Source of the DNA: Stenopsyche tienmushanensis
Lineage: Eukaryota; Arthropoda; Insecta; Trichoptera; Stenopsychidae
Direction: 5' to 3'
Length of the DNA: 64,000 nucleotides
Assembly: GCA_008973525.1 (NCBI GenBank)
Contig: WACJ01000404.1
Location: 558,001 to 622,000, forward strand
In this document: in pieces, positions 23,801 through 36,280 of the stretch
How the letters are laid out: each line of letters opens with the position of its first letter
Numbering within the stretch: the first letter of the stretch is position 1
Made by a program: the position numbers and the translations under genes
Notes under the pieces: generated by a model
Told to the model about the DNA's origin: nothing
The model's database searches: none
What the model saw: the letters and a program-made list of their open reading frames with translations, nothing else

Positions 23801-26711
23801 AACGATGAAGAAACATGATTATGGAAATCAATGCTCCAAAAATACAATCAGGAAAAAATAGCACAAGGCTGTGTATATTTAAGGTGATAATATTATTATC
23901 CTTTATCCGAAATTACGACAGATATAAGAAGAATATTGAAACGAGTATTAAGATGAAATCAAATGCAAATTTTAAAAGTATATTTGATTTTCCAATCTAA
24001 TGATAAAATTTAAACTCAGTCACATTCAAAAAGTTTATTAAACCCATTTTTAGTACAAAAGCAAAATTTTGTATAATAATCGCGGTTTTTCAAAATGTAT
24101 GTTCTCATGTAAGCACAATTTAATATCAAATTTACTTGATTTAGTTTTACTTAACATGTACATTTACTTAACTCAATGTAAATCAGCTGAAGAAAAAATC
24201 GGTGTACAGATTAACTTTATTCATGAATTTAATGTATATATATGTCAAAAAGTTTAATATTACCAAAAGCGAAATCATTTAAGGAAAGTATGAAATTCGG
24301 CGAATTCCCACACAATTTTCTATAGAAATACAAATAAAATTTTCCACAAAGCAATGCAATAATTTTGGAATGGATGAAATATAGCGTGAATTTACAAAAT
24401 ATTAATTGCAACCATATTTTCAGTTCGATGGTTGAGGATTCAGTTCAATGAATTTATAAGCCCGGCCTTTATATAATAGTAGTGTCGCTGGTTTCAAATT
24501 GTATGAAAGCGAGTTAATAATGGTGTGTTTATAAATCATTTTAATTTATGTTGAAGATTTTAAACTAGATAATTTCGCATATTAAATATTCAATTAGGAA
24601 CTAGAAATGGATAATTTATAATTATTAAGAGCTCTAATTTCAACCCCTAAATCTTAATTTGGAGCACTTAACTCTGTTGTTGTTAAAAATTTGACGTTAA
24701 AATGACGAATCAACTTAATAAAAGGGATACATTTCATCAGTGATTAAATGTACTTCAATCAAATGTTTGCAATGGTTTACTTTTTGGTTATTCTAATATA
24801 CTGTTAATGTTGGATTTTTACGACTTTGTGGATTTAAGATTTAATTATTTTAATGAAAGGGTGTTTATTTTCACTTTTAGATGTTTGAGTAAATCATAAC
24901 TATCCCACTAAGTATTCTCCAGGGTTCGTTTATGCATATGAGCATTACATATAAAATAATTAAATTACACAAAGTCTCGTCCTTCGAGGGCCGTATGGAA
25001 ACGAACAAAGTTGAAGGAGTCGGGGATATGAAAAAAATAACTTAGACATTATGCCGATGCTGAATAAGAAGTTGGGTGAAATAAGAAAAATACAAAAGCA
25101 CGATGGTCCATGTTTTTGAAGAAGATCCCTTCGAAGTATTTTTTAAAGTAGAAAAAGTTAAGCGATGTGCGTGTATTTGTGTGTCAGTAGACATGAACCA
25201 CCCCAGCGGTCTTGCGGAGCACACCCCATACGAAGCCTTCTTAGGGTTTATCTTTTTGACTCCTTTTCACCCCCAACCCCCTCAGTACAGGGGCGATGCC
25301 AGTTAATTTAAAAGGAAATAAAGCGTACGACTCTTAACCGCTTCTCAAGCACTTTCGGTGTAGCTTTTTTTCCCGTACGACGTGTCGGCGGACGTTCGAC
25401 ATTACGGAGGATTTATGAGTATCGTAACACGAGGTTTATTTCTCAGATAAAGACGCCATATTGGCGTACGAAATAACTACCCCATAAACTTGATTATTTT
25501 TCATATCGCGTACGACGACATCGAGCAGACATGTGTGACAGTTAGTAACAATCCCGAATATTTATTCACCCCTAGTATGGCCATAAACAAAATGTTTTTT
25601 CACCCTGATAAATTATCGAGCCAGTAAATTGAACTGGAATCGTCCCTAACGGAAAAAAAAACATTTAGATTTATTTATAAAAATGGGTATACACAATGCA
25701 TGTTATTTAATATAGTATATCGCCGATGTTGAGGATTTATTTAGAGGGAATGAGAAGAAAATCACAGAAAATTTATGAACGAAATACATAAGGGAAGAGC
25801 TAAGGGAAGAAAATAGTAGCGCGCGAGGTTAAAAGCTTCAGGAGCTTTCTTGCAATTTATATAAAAAAAATATACTTCAAATTTATTATCACTTGAGAAA
25901 TTCACCTGTGATTTTATCCCTTTTGTATAATAATATATAGTTTTGCGTACAAATAGAATAAATTTGCATGCAGAAAAAATATTTGTAAATCGGCAATGAT
26001 CGATGATGAAATGAAACATGAAAATAATTTTTGAAATGAAAGCACAATGAAACAATGCTAATTGGGGCTTAAATTGGCTGTGAGAGCGTAAATTTTACAA
26101 TCCCACCATTTATACCCTAATATTATCCTCGTTTTTATTCGCAATTCCCTTTTATTTACCCTCATTTAAAAATACAACCACAAAATACATAATCGGAGCC
26201 GTTTTATTATCATTTTACGTTTGTTTTTTGTGTGTATTTTTCATACTATTCCGATTGATGTCGTTAATATATTAGCGTATTCTCATACAAAATATTAATG
26301 AATTGATTTCAATAGATATGGAATAGTCATCGATCGTTATTAATGTTGATTTTGAGACATTGGATGTTGATTTTTGTACTAATAAAAATAGTCAATAATT
26401 ACAATTTTATTAATAATCAAGATATTAAAGTAAGCATTCTCTTTGAGTTTTGTTCGTGACAACTCACTCGGCAAGCCACTAAGCTAAACGAACCGAAGAG
26501 ATTTCACGATCTTCTTGATGGCAGAGTTAAAACCCTTTTGATGTTCAAACACAATTAAATGAAATCAATACAATATATAAAGTAACAGAAAACATTTTTA
26601 TTTACGATCAATATTATATAAATATAGATATTTTAGAGGGGGGGAGATATTAGAAAATAGTAAAAATTTTGAGACTATTTAAAGGTAGATCGTATCGAAA
26701 TATGGTTCAGG
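17849..26711. other. Intron interior, mostly featureless
   Basis: Contains repeat G copy 2, GC-richer blocks at 18650-19050, 20270-20660 and 25200-25560, and a plus-strand frame ending at 22642 with LDLTPDSPWWSM that looks protein-like but lacks an acceptor/donor pair. Otherwise AT-rich intron. Confidence 0.45.
19957..20043 (+). repeat. Repeat G, copy 2
   Basis: ATGAAAAACTATCTCAAGAT, GGTTGATAATTG and CATAAAAGGGATTGCTAAAA match copy 1. The preceding 19660-19830 bp contain a frame with GFNDINVEDIQELL, faintly like a pogo/Tigger transposase tail, so this may be part of a decayed DNA transposon. That reading is weak. Confidence 0.55.
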
Positions 26712-27407
26712 AGACAGACAACAAACAGCGATTAACTAGCGTGGTACTGTGCAGTCCGTTCCAGGTTTTACCGGATAGCCATACAGAGAGTGTCTTCCAC
26801 TGATCTTTAATTCAACGGAACACGCTACGCACAGAGCGTCCAAGTGCCAACCCCTTTTGTTCCCCGTCCTCCAGAGGAGGCGAGATCTCCGCAGGAAGAC
26901 CAGCCTCAGACTACGTGCACCCGAAGGTTCGTTGGAGGAGGAAGGACAGAGGTTAAGCTAAATTCAAAGAAACTACTCAACATTTCAACTTCAATTTGAA
27001 GCGGGCTGCAGCAGATGATGAACTGCAGAGAACGGACTCCTTCCTCGTGGTACTCGTGTTGGTTCAGCCATTTGTAGTACCTAGCCAAGGAAACAAGTCG
27101 TTGTTCAAGCAGCCTGAAGCTGTTCTCCCTTGTATGCACTTGGCTGTTGAGGATAATGCCTTTGACACAAACTCCACCAACTTCTGTAATCAGCAGTTTC
27201 ACACACCCCTTTACAGCACAGCACAGGGTGAGCTGCGTATGCAACTCATATTGACTGGGCTATCCCAGCAGCGTTTGATTAGCAAACCGACGAGACTGCT
27301 TTCGCGCACCTCTACTCCACATCATTACCTCAGGTGTTCAACCGTTGTCCACGAGCGTAGGGTTGGCTCCTCCCTAGGGTTTTATGGGTGGGCATCATGG
27401 AGTCTAG
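26712..27407 (+). repeat. Repeat A, copy 2
   Basis: It is colinear with the copy at 6536-7238, sharing GTCCGTTCCAGGTTTTACC, AGTGTCTTCCACTGATC, TCCAGAGGAGGCGAGATCTC, GCTGCAGCAGATGATGAACT, CACACACCCCTTTA and GGGTTTTATGGGTGGGCATC. It is more diverged than copies 1 and 3 and carries an extra segment around 26930-26990. A 145-codon frame at 26996-27433 has no counterpart in the other copies, so I take it as fortuitous. Confidence 0.8.
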
Positions 27408-27512
27408 CACCCACCCGGAATTTCAGGAGATAAGTCTTTTTTGCTAATGAAGGTTTTGCACTTATATTATTTTTACTGTTAATAGATCAATCTTATACAT
27501 AAAAATGAATTG

Positions 27513-27770
27513 GGTTTGTTCGTTCGAAATGCGCTGCCATACCATTCATCGAATTGCAATAAAACTTCGTCTATTTATTTTTAAAGATTCTGCGAGTAAC
27601 ATAGTTATAGTCAAATATGTAAAAATTAATGTTTGTTTGTCCGTATTCAATGCGCTGCCATACCGTTCATTCGATTGCGATAAAACTTTGCCAACTTATT
27701 GTTTGCATTTTTTCAAATAATATAGGTATAGTACAATTAACTTACAGTAAGTATTATATATAAAAATCGA
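27513..27770 (+). repeat. Repeat D, two tandem units of ~118 bp
   Basis: Two units start at 27513 and 27631. Each begins GTTTGT(T/C)(C/T)GT and shares GCGCTGCCATACC(A/G)TTCAT and ATTGC(A/G)ATAAAACTT, and each is preceded by an ATA-rich AAAAAT linker. Diverged tandem blocks opening GTTTGTTTGT are widespread in insect genomes, where they accompany non-autonomous elements. The class cannot be fixed here. Confidence 0.75.
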
Positions 27771-30700
27771 TATTTATATGTTTTTTCATCTTTATAATAA
27801 AACCAATAAATTATATGTTTCCAAAAACATTCAATATCAAAATTTTGTTTAAGATATTGATAGATTTATCTTCTAAGAATTCTGCTAATTAGACTTTGCT
27901 AATGTTGCTCATAAACTCCCGTTGATTTGCTTTGAATGTAAAAATCAGTATATATGGTATTTCCGCGGGTAACTCTTCACACTCTTTGCTCTATTGCGAA
28001 TTTTCCCACTTAATTTCCAATGATGCAAAAATAAACAACGTACGTAAGAATAAATACATTTAATGGCACAACACGTGGAACTATCGCAATTACGTGTAGT
28101 TGTTTACACATGTAATAAAACTAAGCCTGAATCCGCAGCATCACGGCCGTACATTTATAACGACATGCGTACGGGCAAACATTTGGTGCGTGACGCAGAT
28201 ATACAAATATAACGCGATTTTAACCGGGAGCTAGATAAACATAGAGGCTGATTAATATGTGCGAATTTGACAGATATTTTCTTTGGTAAGTTTACACAAG
28301 GTGAGCACATGCCGAGTGTTTATTTAAGAAGAGAAGCTTGCAGGATGTGCGCGCGTGTAAAGGATCTACAAGGGGAAGGTCGGAAATAAACGAGCCACGC
28401 CAGGAAGCCGTTATATAAAATTCATGCTATGGCGTAAACAATTATTTATTGCCGGTAATTAGATTTTATGATACGCCTAAACGTCCCGGGGAAAAATCTG
28501 AAAAATTGTGCGCACCGGATGACACATAATCAATTTTTTCGTCCTTACGGTCGGCCGCAATTAGGTCCTGCCGAGAACTGGAGAAGGAATTATTAAGACA
28601 TTGTTTTAATATATTGCCAAGTCTTATGGCAGAGCATTAATAACTTTGAGGCTTAAAAATGTACTTTTTCAAGCTTTCAAGATATTTTATATTTCTCGAA
28701 ATATTGATATTTTTATTTTTAATACGTGCAGAACTAGGTTCTTTTCAATATCAATTAAACATATAAATACCATATTAAAACCATCTATATCATAAATTTG
28801 TATCCTTGTGCATTTAATATCGAATTTTATTTATGAACGCTAGAACAAGTAGTTTCTTCCCTTCAATTCAAGACAACCTTTTTTCTTTGAATGCAGATAA
28901 CCTTAATGTTTTGTTACCTATAAGCACGGTTTAATAGTAATTCTTAATAAATGTTCAAATTAATAGATGCTTTTAAATTCAATTCAAAATCATTTATATA
29001 TTCAGCTAAGAAAATGGTTTAATTCTTTGGCTATTTTGCTTTTGGTTGGATTCTATATTTAAAAAAATATATGTTATACAACATAACTATGGCGTTTCAG
29101 CTAGAGGGTTATCTAGATTTTTATAGTGAATAATAAAGTATTATGTTTTATAATGAATAGCGAGCAGCATATCATCGGATGGAAGAAGATTTGCATACAC
29201 TAATTTCTGGGTCCACATTGACATGAAAGAAAAGTTGTTTTACAAGTAGATAACAAAAAAAAAAGAATTTGTAGCTAGCAAGCGATAGTTAACACCATAA
29301 GAACCAATCCCGCGCTGGCGCTGAAATTTGTGCCGATCATATCGTATCACATAGCGTCTTCTCTCGGTAAAATTAAAATAAAACACTTTATTTAGATTTA
29401 CTAATTTATTTGAGATACGTAAAAGGTGTGTTTCTTGATATATGTCGATAATGGACACATCTGGATCAAATTTTAACCTTTTGAGGAGTGAGCAAATTTA
29501 AAATCGATGAAGTCGTTGATGCCATAATCGCTTTACACCGATTACTTTCTGTCAGCTCCTATCAGCGTAAGACAATCTTCAATTCGAGGCAGAATCAATT
29601 GTAAATAAGTATTGTTGATAGCATACAAGACCACGTCATTTTTTTACATAAACAATACACAAGAAATCGATTCATTTGCTCCTGTTTTAGAAGGAAATGA
29701 TAATCGGATAAAGACTCATTCAACAAGCAGCGACGAACAGGAAGAAATTAAATAAATAAACATTATCGATAGCACACAATATTCGGTAATTTCTTTGCGT
29801 AAAAAAATAACAAACTTGAAATCGAAATCATTATTAGTCGATAAATTTGGGTTAACGATCTATACAATCGGGCCATGTATGCAGGGAAACTCTCCGTCTC
29901 TGTCTCCCAAACTGCGCTACGTTTTCTCTCTGTCTGTCTCCGAGCTCAATGTACAAGAGTGCTCTTTCTGAATAGTGGAGAGGGGTCTCAGGCCCTGGGA
30001 TAGTACTCCTTTAGGGGTTAATAGTTTTATGATAAAAAATTGTTTTCGTCGTGAAACTGTTTAACTTGTGTAAAAACACTTTTTAACTTCACTGATCTGT
30101 AATTCACAGTCGCATAAATATTAAATTATAAATGCAATTTGGTAGAAAAAACTATGGAGAAGATTTGCTATAAGTTACAAATTAATCCATACGTTAATAA
30201 AAATGATATGATGATTTTACTAAAGTATGTAAGAAAGTGTGAATTTCTTAAAAAAAATATGCGATCCTACGTGGATGTTTTACTGTTTTTTTGTGTGATC
30301 CATGAGGTGTCAAAATGCTGCAAAAATTTTCATGAAATAAGTTAGAAAACGGTATCAGGTTTTTATTTTTTATATAATTTTGCCTTTAAAAAACTTAAAA
30401 ACGCGCTTTCAAACGTGATGTTTTATTACCGTCGAAAAGCATTAGATATTAAATCCAATAAAAATATTTTTATTTTATCGAGATGAGTCTTGGATTTATT
30501 GAGATGTATGATGTTTAATATATCCAGAAAATCAATATTTAACACAACTTTTAACATTTTTTAAAAATCCTACGAACTTATTGAGTGATATTTTAACTAC
30601 TTTTAAAATTTACATAACTTGTATATCATAACTGTACTCCAAATTAATATCTTCAAAGGGAATGGGGGATTTTTAAAATTTCAGCTCCAAACTATTCCAC

Positions 30701-31737
30701 AATATTTCAGTTTCATTATTTAATACAAACCAAATAGCACAAATTGTAACTAAGTGCAATATTGATGACATATCATGATAGTTTGAATTATTATCCATTT
30801 CGATCAAATCGGATGCAACACTTTGAAAACAATTATTATTGATATTGTTTCAGACTATATTAAGAAAATGTGGTGGAAATTATATTGTATATTAAAAAAG
30901 GTGCCCCTCATTATATATCATGCCGCTGCGAAGCCGGATGTGAATGACATTTACATTTTATTCTATGCAAGCAGAATTTTATCTTTCAATGGGGCATTAT
31001 GTAAGAAAGGATCCGTGGTGAGTTGGCACCGTGGGATCCTGAGAGAAGGAACGCGGCCACGACATGTCAAATAACGGCGATAAATTATTATATCGAAAGG
31101 CAGCGACTTTTTTATTCTTCCCATTGGCGTCGCGAATGTCACGAACATAATTTTTCAGGAATTATGTGGCACGCAGATGGTGTTATTGAGTGGTGGCGAG
31201 GGATCTAAACCAGTTATGGATGCCCGTATTCGGAGGCTTTGTGATCGGTTCCAGGGCGCATTCACCGTTTCGCTTTGAGCCCTCCAAGATCCGCTAAGCA
31301 CAGGAATAGGCCCTAAAATAACTTTGTTTCGGTCACGCTTATCAACCCTGGGGGTTTTGCCGCCACTAGCAAAAAATATTTCCATCGTCCGAAAGAACCC
31401 TTAAACAACGCCCTTAAAACTTATTTCAAAAATGCTACTTTTATACATTTATTTATGCTAAATACTACGATCCAGAGACGCATTTTTAATATTAGCAATT
31501 TTTAGCTTAAGCATTATCGTACGTGATTAAAGTTGATTTCAAATGTCATTCAACAATGTTGGTATATTTTGTGATAACTTTAAAGTATCTAGTTGACTTT
31601 TTTTTAAAATCATGACGAGTAAATGAAAATATTGATTTTTGTTAAAAGCATTGTTGAATTCAATCATAATGCAATTAGCCCGTTGGATTGCTAAAATTAT
31701 TAATATGAAAATCGAGCAATATATTGGGAGTGCAAAT
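27771..31737. other. Intron interior with two GC-richer blocks
   Basis: The 28080-28580 and 30890-31400 blocks have balanced composition and no coding; they are candidates for conserved non-coding DNA. Repeat C copy 2 lies between them. The rest is AT-rich. Confidence 0.45.
29728..29976 (+). repeat. Repeat C, copy 2
   Basis: Diverged copy of 9673-9950 with a gap around 29850 and another after TGTCTC. Both copies end shortly after GTACAAGAG. The 15-base CTCTCCGTCTCTGTC core is also found at 42408-42422 outside a recognisable copy. Confidence 0.8.
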
Positions 31738-32475
31738 TAGTTCGGTCCGTTTTTTGCGATCAAAAATTATTTATTTCAGAACAAAATAAATAAACATATT
31801 AATCAGAGTATTGTCCATCGCTGGTTACTACTTTTTCCCAACTCTCAGGCAATTTTTGAATTTTATCACGAAAATATGTCTTGTCTTTTGAGGCAATCCA
31901 AGCTAGGAACCAATCTGTCGGAATAACCAGTAATATACAATAATACAGTGTGATGAAATATCCCTTTTGAGCATTTATAAATATTTTTATGACTTTTGCG
32001 ATATGAGGTCGAGCATTGTTGTGCAGAAGAATAACTTTGTCATGTCTTTGCTCGTATTTCGATCGTTTTTCTTGTAATACACGGCTCAAACGGCCTATAC
32101 TGATCATCTGTAATGGAATTGCTAGGTAGCTCATAGTACACAACCTTTTGCTCTCAAATGACACAGTATGGTCTTCGAACAATAAATATTTGGCTTTGGT
32201 GTTGATGTTTGAGTCAGCTGCTTGCGAGTGAAAAGTCGTCTTATAGCGTCTCTTGGTTTCAGTTCATAAGATACTCAATTGCCTTGCTTTTAAATAATTT
32301 CTATGGATTTCAATCGCACAGAAAATGTTTGCTGAGTAATTTTCAATGATTTTGTAAGATATATAAACTGAATATTATTGACAGATGTCTAACCTTTCTA
32401 AAATCATATAGATCAGCTATCACTATGAAACGTTCATAGCAGCCAGAGCTATTTTATGAAAATGGACCGAACTAT
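31738..32475 (-). mobile_element. Second mariner-family element, 738 bp, deleted
   Basis: The terminal repeats are TAGTTCGGTCC at the left (from 31738) and its complement GGACCGAACTA at the right (to 32475), each bounded by TA, the mariner target. The ends differ from those of the 12.7-kb element, so this is a separate family. The transposase relic inside is on the minus strand and is well short of the usual ~345 codons. It lies in the 14-35 kb intron. Confidence 0.8.
31799..32266 (-). pseudogene. Mariner transposase relic lacking the first catalytic block
   Basis: Reading on the minus strand, ELKPRDAIRRLFTR is followed almost directly by TSTPKPNIYCSKTI, then a frame containing RHDKVILLHNNARPHIAKV, and finally WIASKDKTYFRD and KLPESWEKVVTSDGQY. 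In intact relatives about 30-35 residues, including the GDE block with the first catalytic aspartate, lie between the first two motifs; they are gone here. The second catalytic position reads HNNAR where relatives have HDNAR, so the aspartate is replaced by asparagine. The stretch holding the third aspartate is also not recognisable. The copy cannot encode an active enzyme. Confidence 0.8.
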
Positions 32476-35061
32476 TTTGCCCTCCTAGTATTTTGTTTAG
32501 CAATGGCGCCCCTAAACAATAAATCTGTATAAATAAGTTTTTAAAAAGTAGTACAATCAGAAATCAATAAATTATGAGCAATCAGAAATAATATATTTGT
32601 AGTAATACATTTAAATCATCAGTCTCGTTATTTAATAGCCATATTTCGTGTACTAAATCACATATAATTCATATTCGATTGATTATTATTTGGTTTTGAA
32701 AATACTTTAAATATAGGAAATAATAAGCGACTTGATACATTTTGAAGTACTACTATTATTTTAATACTATTTCCAAATTGAGTCCATGATATATATACAA
32801 TATATAGAGAACTAACATCTCCGCATTTAAATAAGAATTCTCATCATACTTATTCTCCTCGGCATGATATTCAAATAATATACATGTCGACATCGCCTTA
32901 CAAAAGGCAATTTTATTCGCATTTATAAAAAATGCAAAACAAGCCTACACTGATTCAACATTTGTCCCTGTACGTACTATATGTTGTTGTCTTGTTAGCG
33001 AGATGTAAGAAAAAAATCATTACTTAAGAGAAGTAAGAAGCGAGCGAAAGAGACGATGGAAGATAGCGGAGGCCGAGATAAAATGTCAGTTGATGTGGCT
33101 GGTACATTTTTACGTGAAAAATGTAAGTTATTAATGAAGATTTTAAAATTTCCCATGAAAATATTTCAGGCTCAGCGCAAATTAAAGAGGTTGTGATTCA
33201 ATTAGACATGCCGAGAATTTTAAGGTCGTACGGTTTATTTCTTATAAGAAAAACAGCCATGAGAATTTTTTTACGCGCGAAAATTTTGATGTAAGCACAA
33301 AAATATGTACACTTATATCACATTTTGGGCGGTAATAATGGCTTTATTAATAATCATAGAACGCATGCAAAAATTGACGACATGTGAAAATTACTCAATA
33401 ATGTTAAAGTACTCTGATATATCCACCTAAATGGACCGCTAAGTGGGCATTAACAGATAAAGTATACATGGAGATGAATTTATGATACGAATGGTTACAT
33501 TGTGATTTCTTTCTTTAGTGGATGCAGTGGAGACCTGCAGTAAGTAAGATATAAGTGCATTATGATGATGTTGAGTATGATGTAATTTTGCGTACAATTG
33601 TTGGAGAAATTCCATTGTTTAATAATATTCTTCCTATGTGCTTAGTAAATTCACTTTACACACAATTAATTATTTTTTGTGTTTTCACCAAATATTTATT
33701 AAAAAATTACTGTTTTTAACATTTCATAATTATAGATCATAATATGGGTGCATTTTAAAAATATCCTCTTTCTAAAATGTCTTTGGTTAGTTTTATATCC
33801 CTTAACTTTTATATCACATTTTTGCAATTCTTGAAATCTTTTATATTTGTATTTGAAGTATATTTAATATTTTGTTGGAAAATAAATGTATTTTCAAAGA
33901 TTTACCCTTACAATTCAATTCCTCCCTTTAAGTTCTTTGAGGCGTGCAGCTATTAAGAAATTATTTGTCTTGCGCCTTCTTATCTATCAGGGGGAGAGTT
34001 TCGATCTAAAAAAAGAGTATTGGCCCGATCTCAAATAGGCCAGCTATTGGGTTGGCGTGATTAATGGACGTCGATGGTACCCTAAGAAGAAACTTAGGGT
34101 TCCAATGGTGTTCCTTGTATCCACTGTTTTTCCTCAGTAAGGTGTTGGCACGCCTCAAAACAATGCCTCGATTGTAACAATGGAAATATATGAACTGTGA
34201 ACAATGCACGTCCCGCTCGAAATCTGTTCAAGATTGTTTCGAAGATAAACTTTTGTCTTGCAAGAAAGTTTCGGTAACATTTTTCATCAATGATGGACGA
34301 TGTTGTTGCTCTGCTCGCTCTATCCGCGCCCACAGATCGATCCATTTTTCAATAAACTTAAATTGGGTGCATATATCAAAACTTACTTCTTAGCAAGAAA
34401 CTGAACTAAAAACAAGCCACGTCATCCTTGATGAATTACAAGGAGCCATCTAATTGCATTCTCGCTATAAAACTTAGATGGTAAATATTTTCCGATGCAA
34501 AAAGAGGATGCAAGGCACGCTTCATCATGCCACATCCAAAAAGCAAAAATAAAAATCCAGTATACATCCCGAGCTCAATGAACCTCTATTTATCCCCGGG
34601 TCAATTTACAAGTAGCATGTTTCGAATTTAGCTAGAAAGCACTGATATTAAACGATTTAAATGCAAATTGCTGGATTACGTGAAATCGTGTAAGGGACAA
34701 TTTTACGACTGACATGTCAAATCCTTGCGATACGAGGACCTGTAACAATTAAATCGGTTAAACACCGAAGAAGCATTAGACCACCAGGATAAATGTGCCT
34801 ATGAATAACCCTAAGAAGATGTTTTTTTTTTTTTAAATACGAACGACATTATTTAAAGGATGGAACTATTGTCCATGTTATAGCTATTGAACGTCATTAT
34901 AAATAATTTCACAATAACTACTTATTATTTATAATTTGTAATAAAAAAAAATCCTTATGTTTGACATTAAAAGCAAGGTTCACAATACGATGCGCCTCGA
35001 GGGCTTCGAAATAAAAGTTTTGAGAAAATTTTCGGACCTTTTCCGTATCAAATCTCAAGCA
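32476..35061. other. Intron sequence between the second mariner and repeat B copy 2
   Basis: The 34010-34400 segment is open on both strands (67-83 codons), but no product is recognised. The remainder is AT-rich. Confidence 0.4.
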
Positions 35062-35384
35062 CTTAAGAGGTCTTTTTAGTTTATCACATCAAAAAAATCG
35101 TTTTTTTTTTAAATTCCATTTTTTAAAAGTACATATCTTAAAGAATGTTGTCTATAATTTTGGTGAAGAAATTCATATTATTTCAATGCTTTACAGCTAA
35201 TTTGCGAAATGCGCTCGAAGCAATCATATGATTGCCCCTATATCTGCTTTTGTTTGCAGGCCAGAGATTTCTGTTGGGTCCTTTAATATCTTTGATCTAG
35301 TAAGGGAGCAAATTAAGTAAAAAAATATGAAAACATATTTAAAAAGGCGAATAAGCAAGTGGCATAATAAGGGCACAAAAAGAA
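35062..35384 (+). repeat. Repeat B, copy 2
   Basis: It is colinear with 17134-17500 apart from the ~50-bp segment missing after GAAGCAATCA and scattered substitutions. It ends within 190 bp of the prodomain exon at 35570 on the intron side, so it sits just inside the 14-35 kb intron. Confidence 0.8.
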
Positions 35385-35569
35385 TTTTAGAGAAAAAAGA
35401 AGATTTTTAGAGAAGCCCGAAATCATATTAAATCTATATGGATCCGATCGATAAGTGTTCATAAATGAGGTATTTAAGGGTATTTATATCTTCAATCCCT
35501 TAATTACTATTGCTCTAGATTTGGAGATATAAATGTGTTTTAATAAATACTTCTTAGATTATGTATTAC

Positions 35570-35718
35570 CTTCTGCGCGCCGACTTCTCTTGTGGAGATG
35601 CCCATCTTTTCGTGATGGCGCAACTGCACAGGATAAATGATTTGGTAATAATGCGCACCGATGTTGCGCACGAGTTCCTGGTTCTGCCGATATTCGCGCA
35701 GTAATCTCTCAACCTCGC
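35570..35718 (-). CDS. mmd: ADAM-family metalloprotease (mmd-like), prodomain exon
   Basis: This is the best-supported coding exon in the window. It is 149 bp: two bases completing a codon, then 49 codons ending on a codon boundary. A strong acceptor (a T-rich tract followed by TTTGCAG) and a donor AAG|GTAATA flank it. The translation begins EVERLLREYRQNQELV and contains YYQIIYPVQLRHHEKMG followed by ISTREVGAQK. This matches my memory of the start of the reprolysin (M12B) propeptide in arthropod ADAM proteins, most closely Drosophila mind-meld. The propeptide keeps the zinc protease inactive in the secretory pathway. Base use is much more GC-rich than the surrounding intron, as expected for an exon. 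ADAM family membership is fairly safe; assignment to mmd rather than another ADAM is less certain. Confidence 0.85.
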
Positions 35719-36204
35719 CTGCAAAAAAAGAAATATTTAGTAAATAAAAATCATAAGGATTAAAAAACTCAGATTGTTTAGGGAGAATTGGACCAAACTA
35801 ACAAAATCAACACCGCCAAGCATAATTTATAGATATCTTGCATATGAAAATGTATTATTGTATCATGATTTAAATGTCATTTTATAAAAGAGGGAGGATA
35901 TATTTTAATTAAAACATCCACACACTAGAAATATAATAGTAGGAAATAATATTCGTTGCAAAATAAATATGTTGTTGCAAAATAAAGAAATTTAAACAAT
36001 GTCAGCTGTTCAATTTTCTTGACTTCTTATGATGTTTTTGACATCGCATCTTTTATTTTCAGCTCGCAAAATTATGACAATATAATTTAAAATCAGCCCG
36101 CATGTTCTTGACAGTTAAATTTTTTAATGACGACGGATTAAAAGCGGCTATTAATATTTTGCACAACACTTCCAGAACAGTAAAAATCGCATTCGTTCCG
36201 AGCA

Positions 36205-36280
36205 CTTTAACACGGTTAAAACGCCGGGATTTGATTCGAATTTGGTTGAATGCGTCATGTAAAACTGACATGTCGAAAGC
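36205..36280. promoter_or_regulatory. Intronic block with motif pair shared with 41.9 kb
   Basis: TTTAACACGGTTAA (within 36205-36219) and CTGACATGTCGAAAGC (36265-36280) both recur in the block at 41897-41984, in swapped order. The surroundings (36040-36560) are GC-richer than normal intron and carry no recognisable coding. Candidate cis-regulatory or anciently duplicated sequence. Confidence 0.3.

Noticed and set aside
26996..27433. 145-codon plus-strand ORF and a 112-codon minus-strand ORF
   Set aside because: They lie in repeat A copy 2 and are not conserved in the other copies.
34006..34345. Overlapping minus-strand frames suggesting a transposase piece
   Set aside because: I could not match any motif order to a transposase family.
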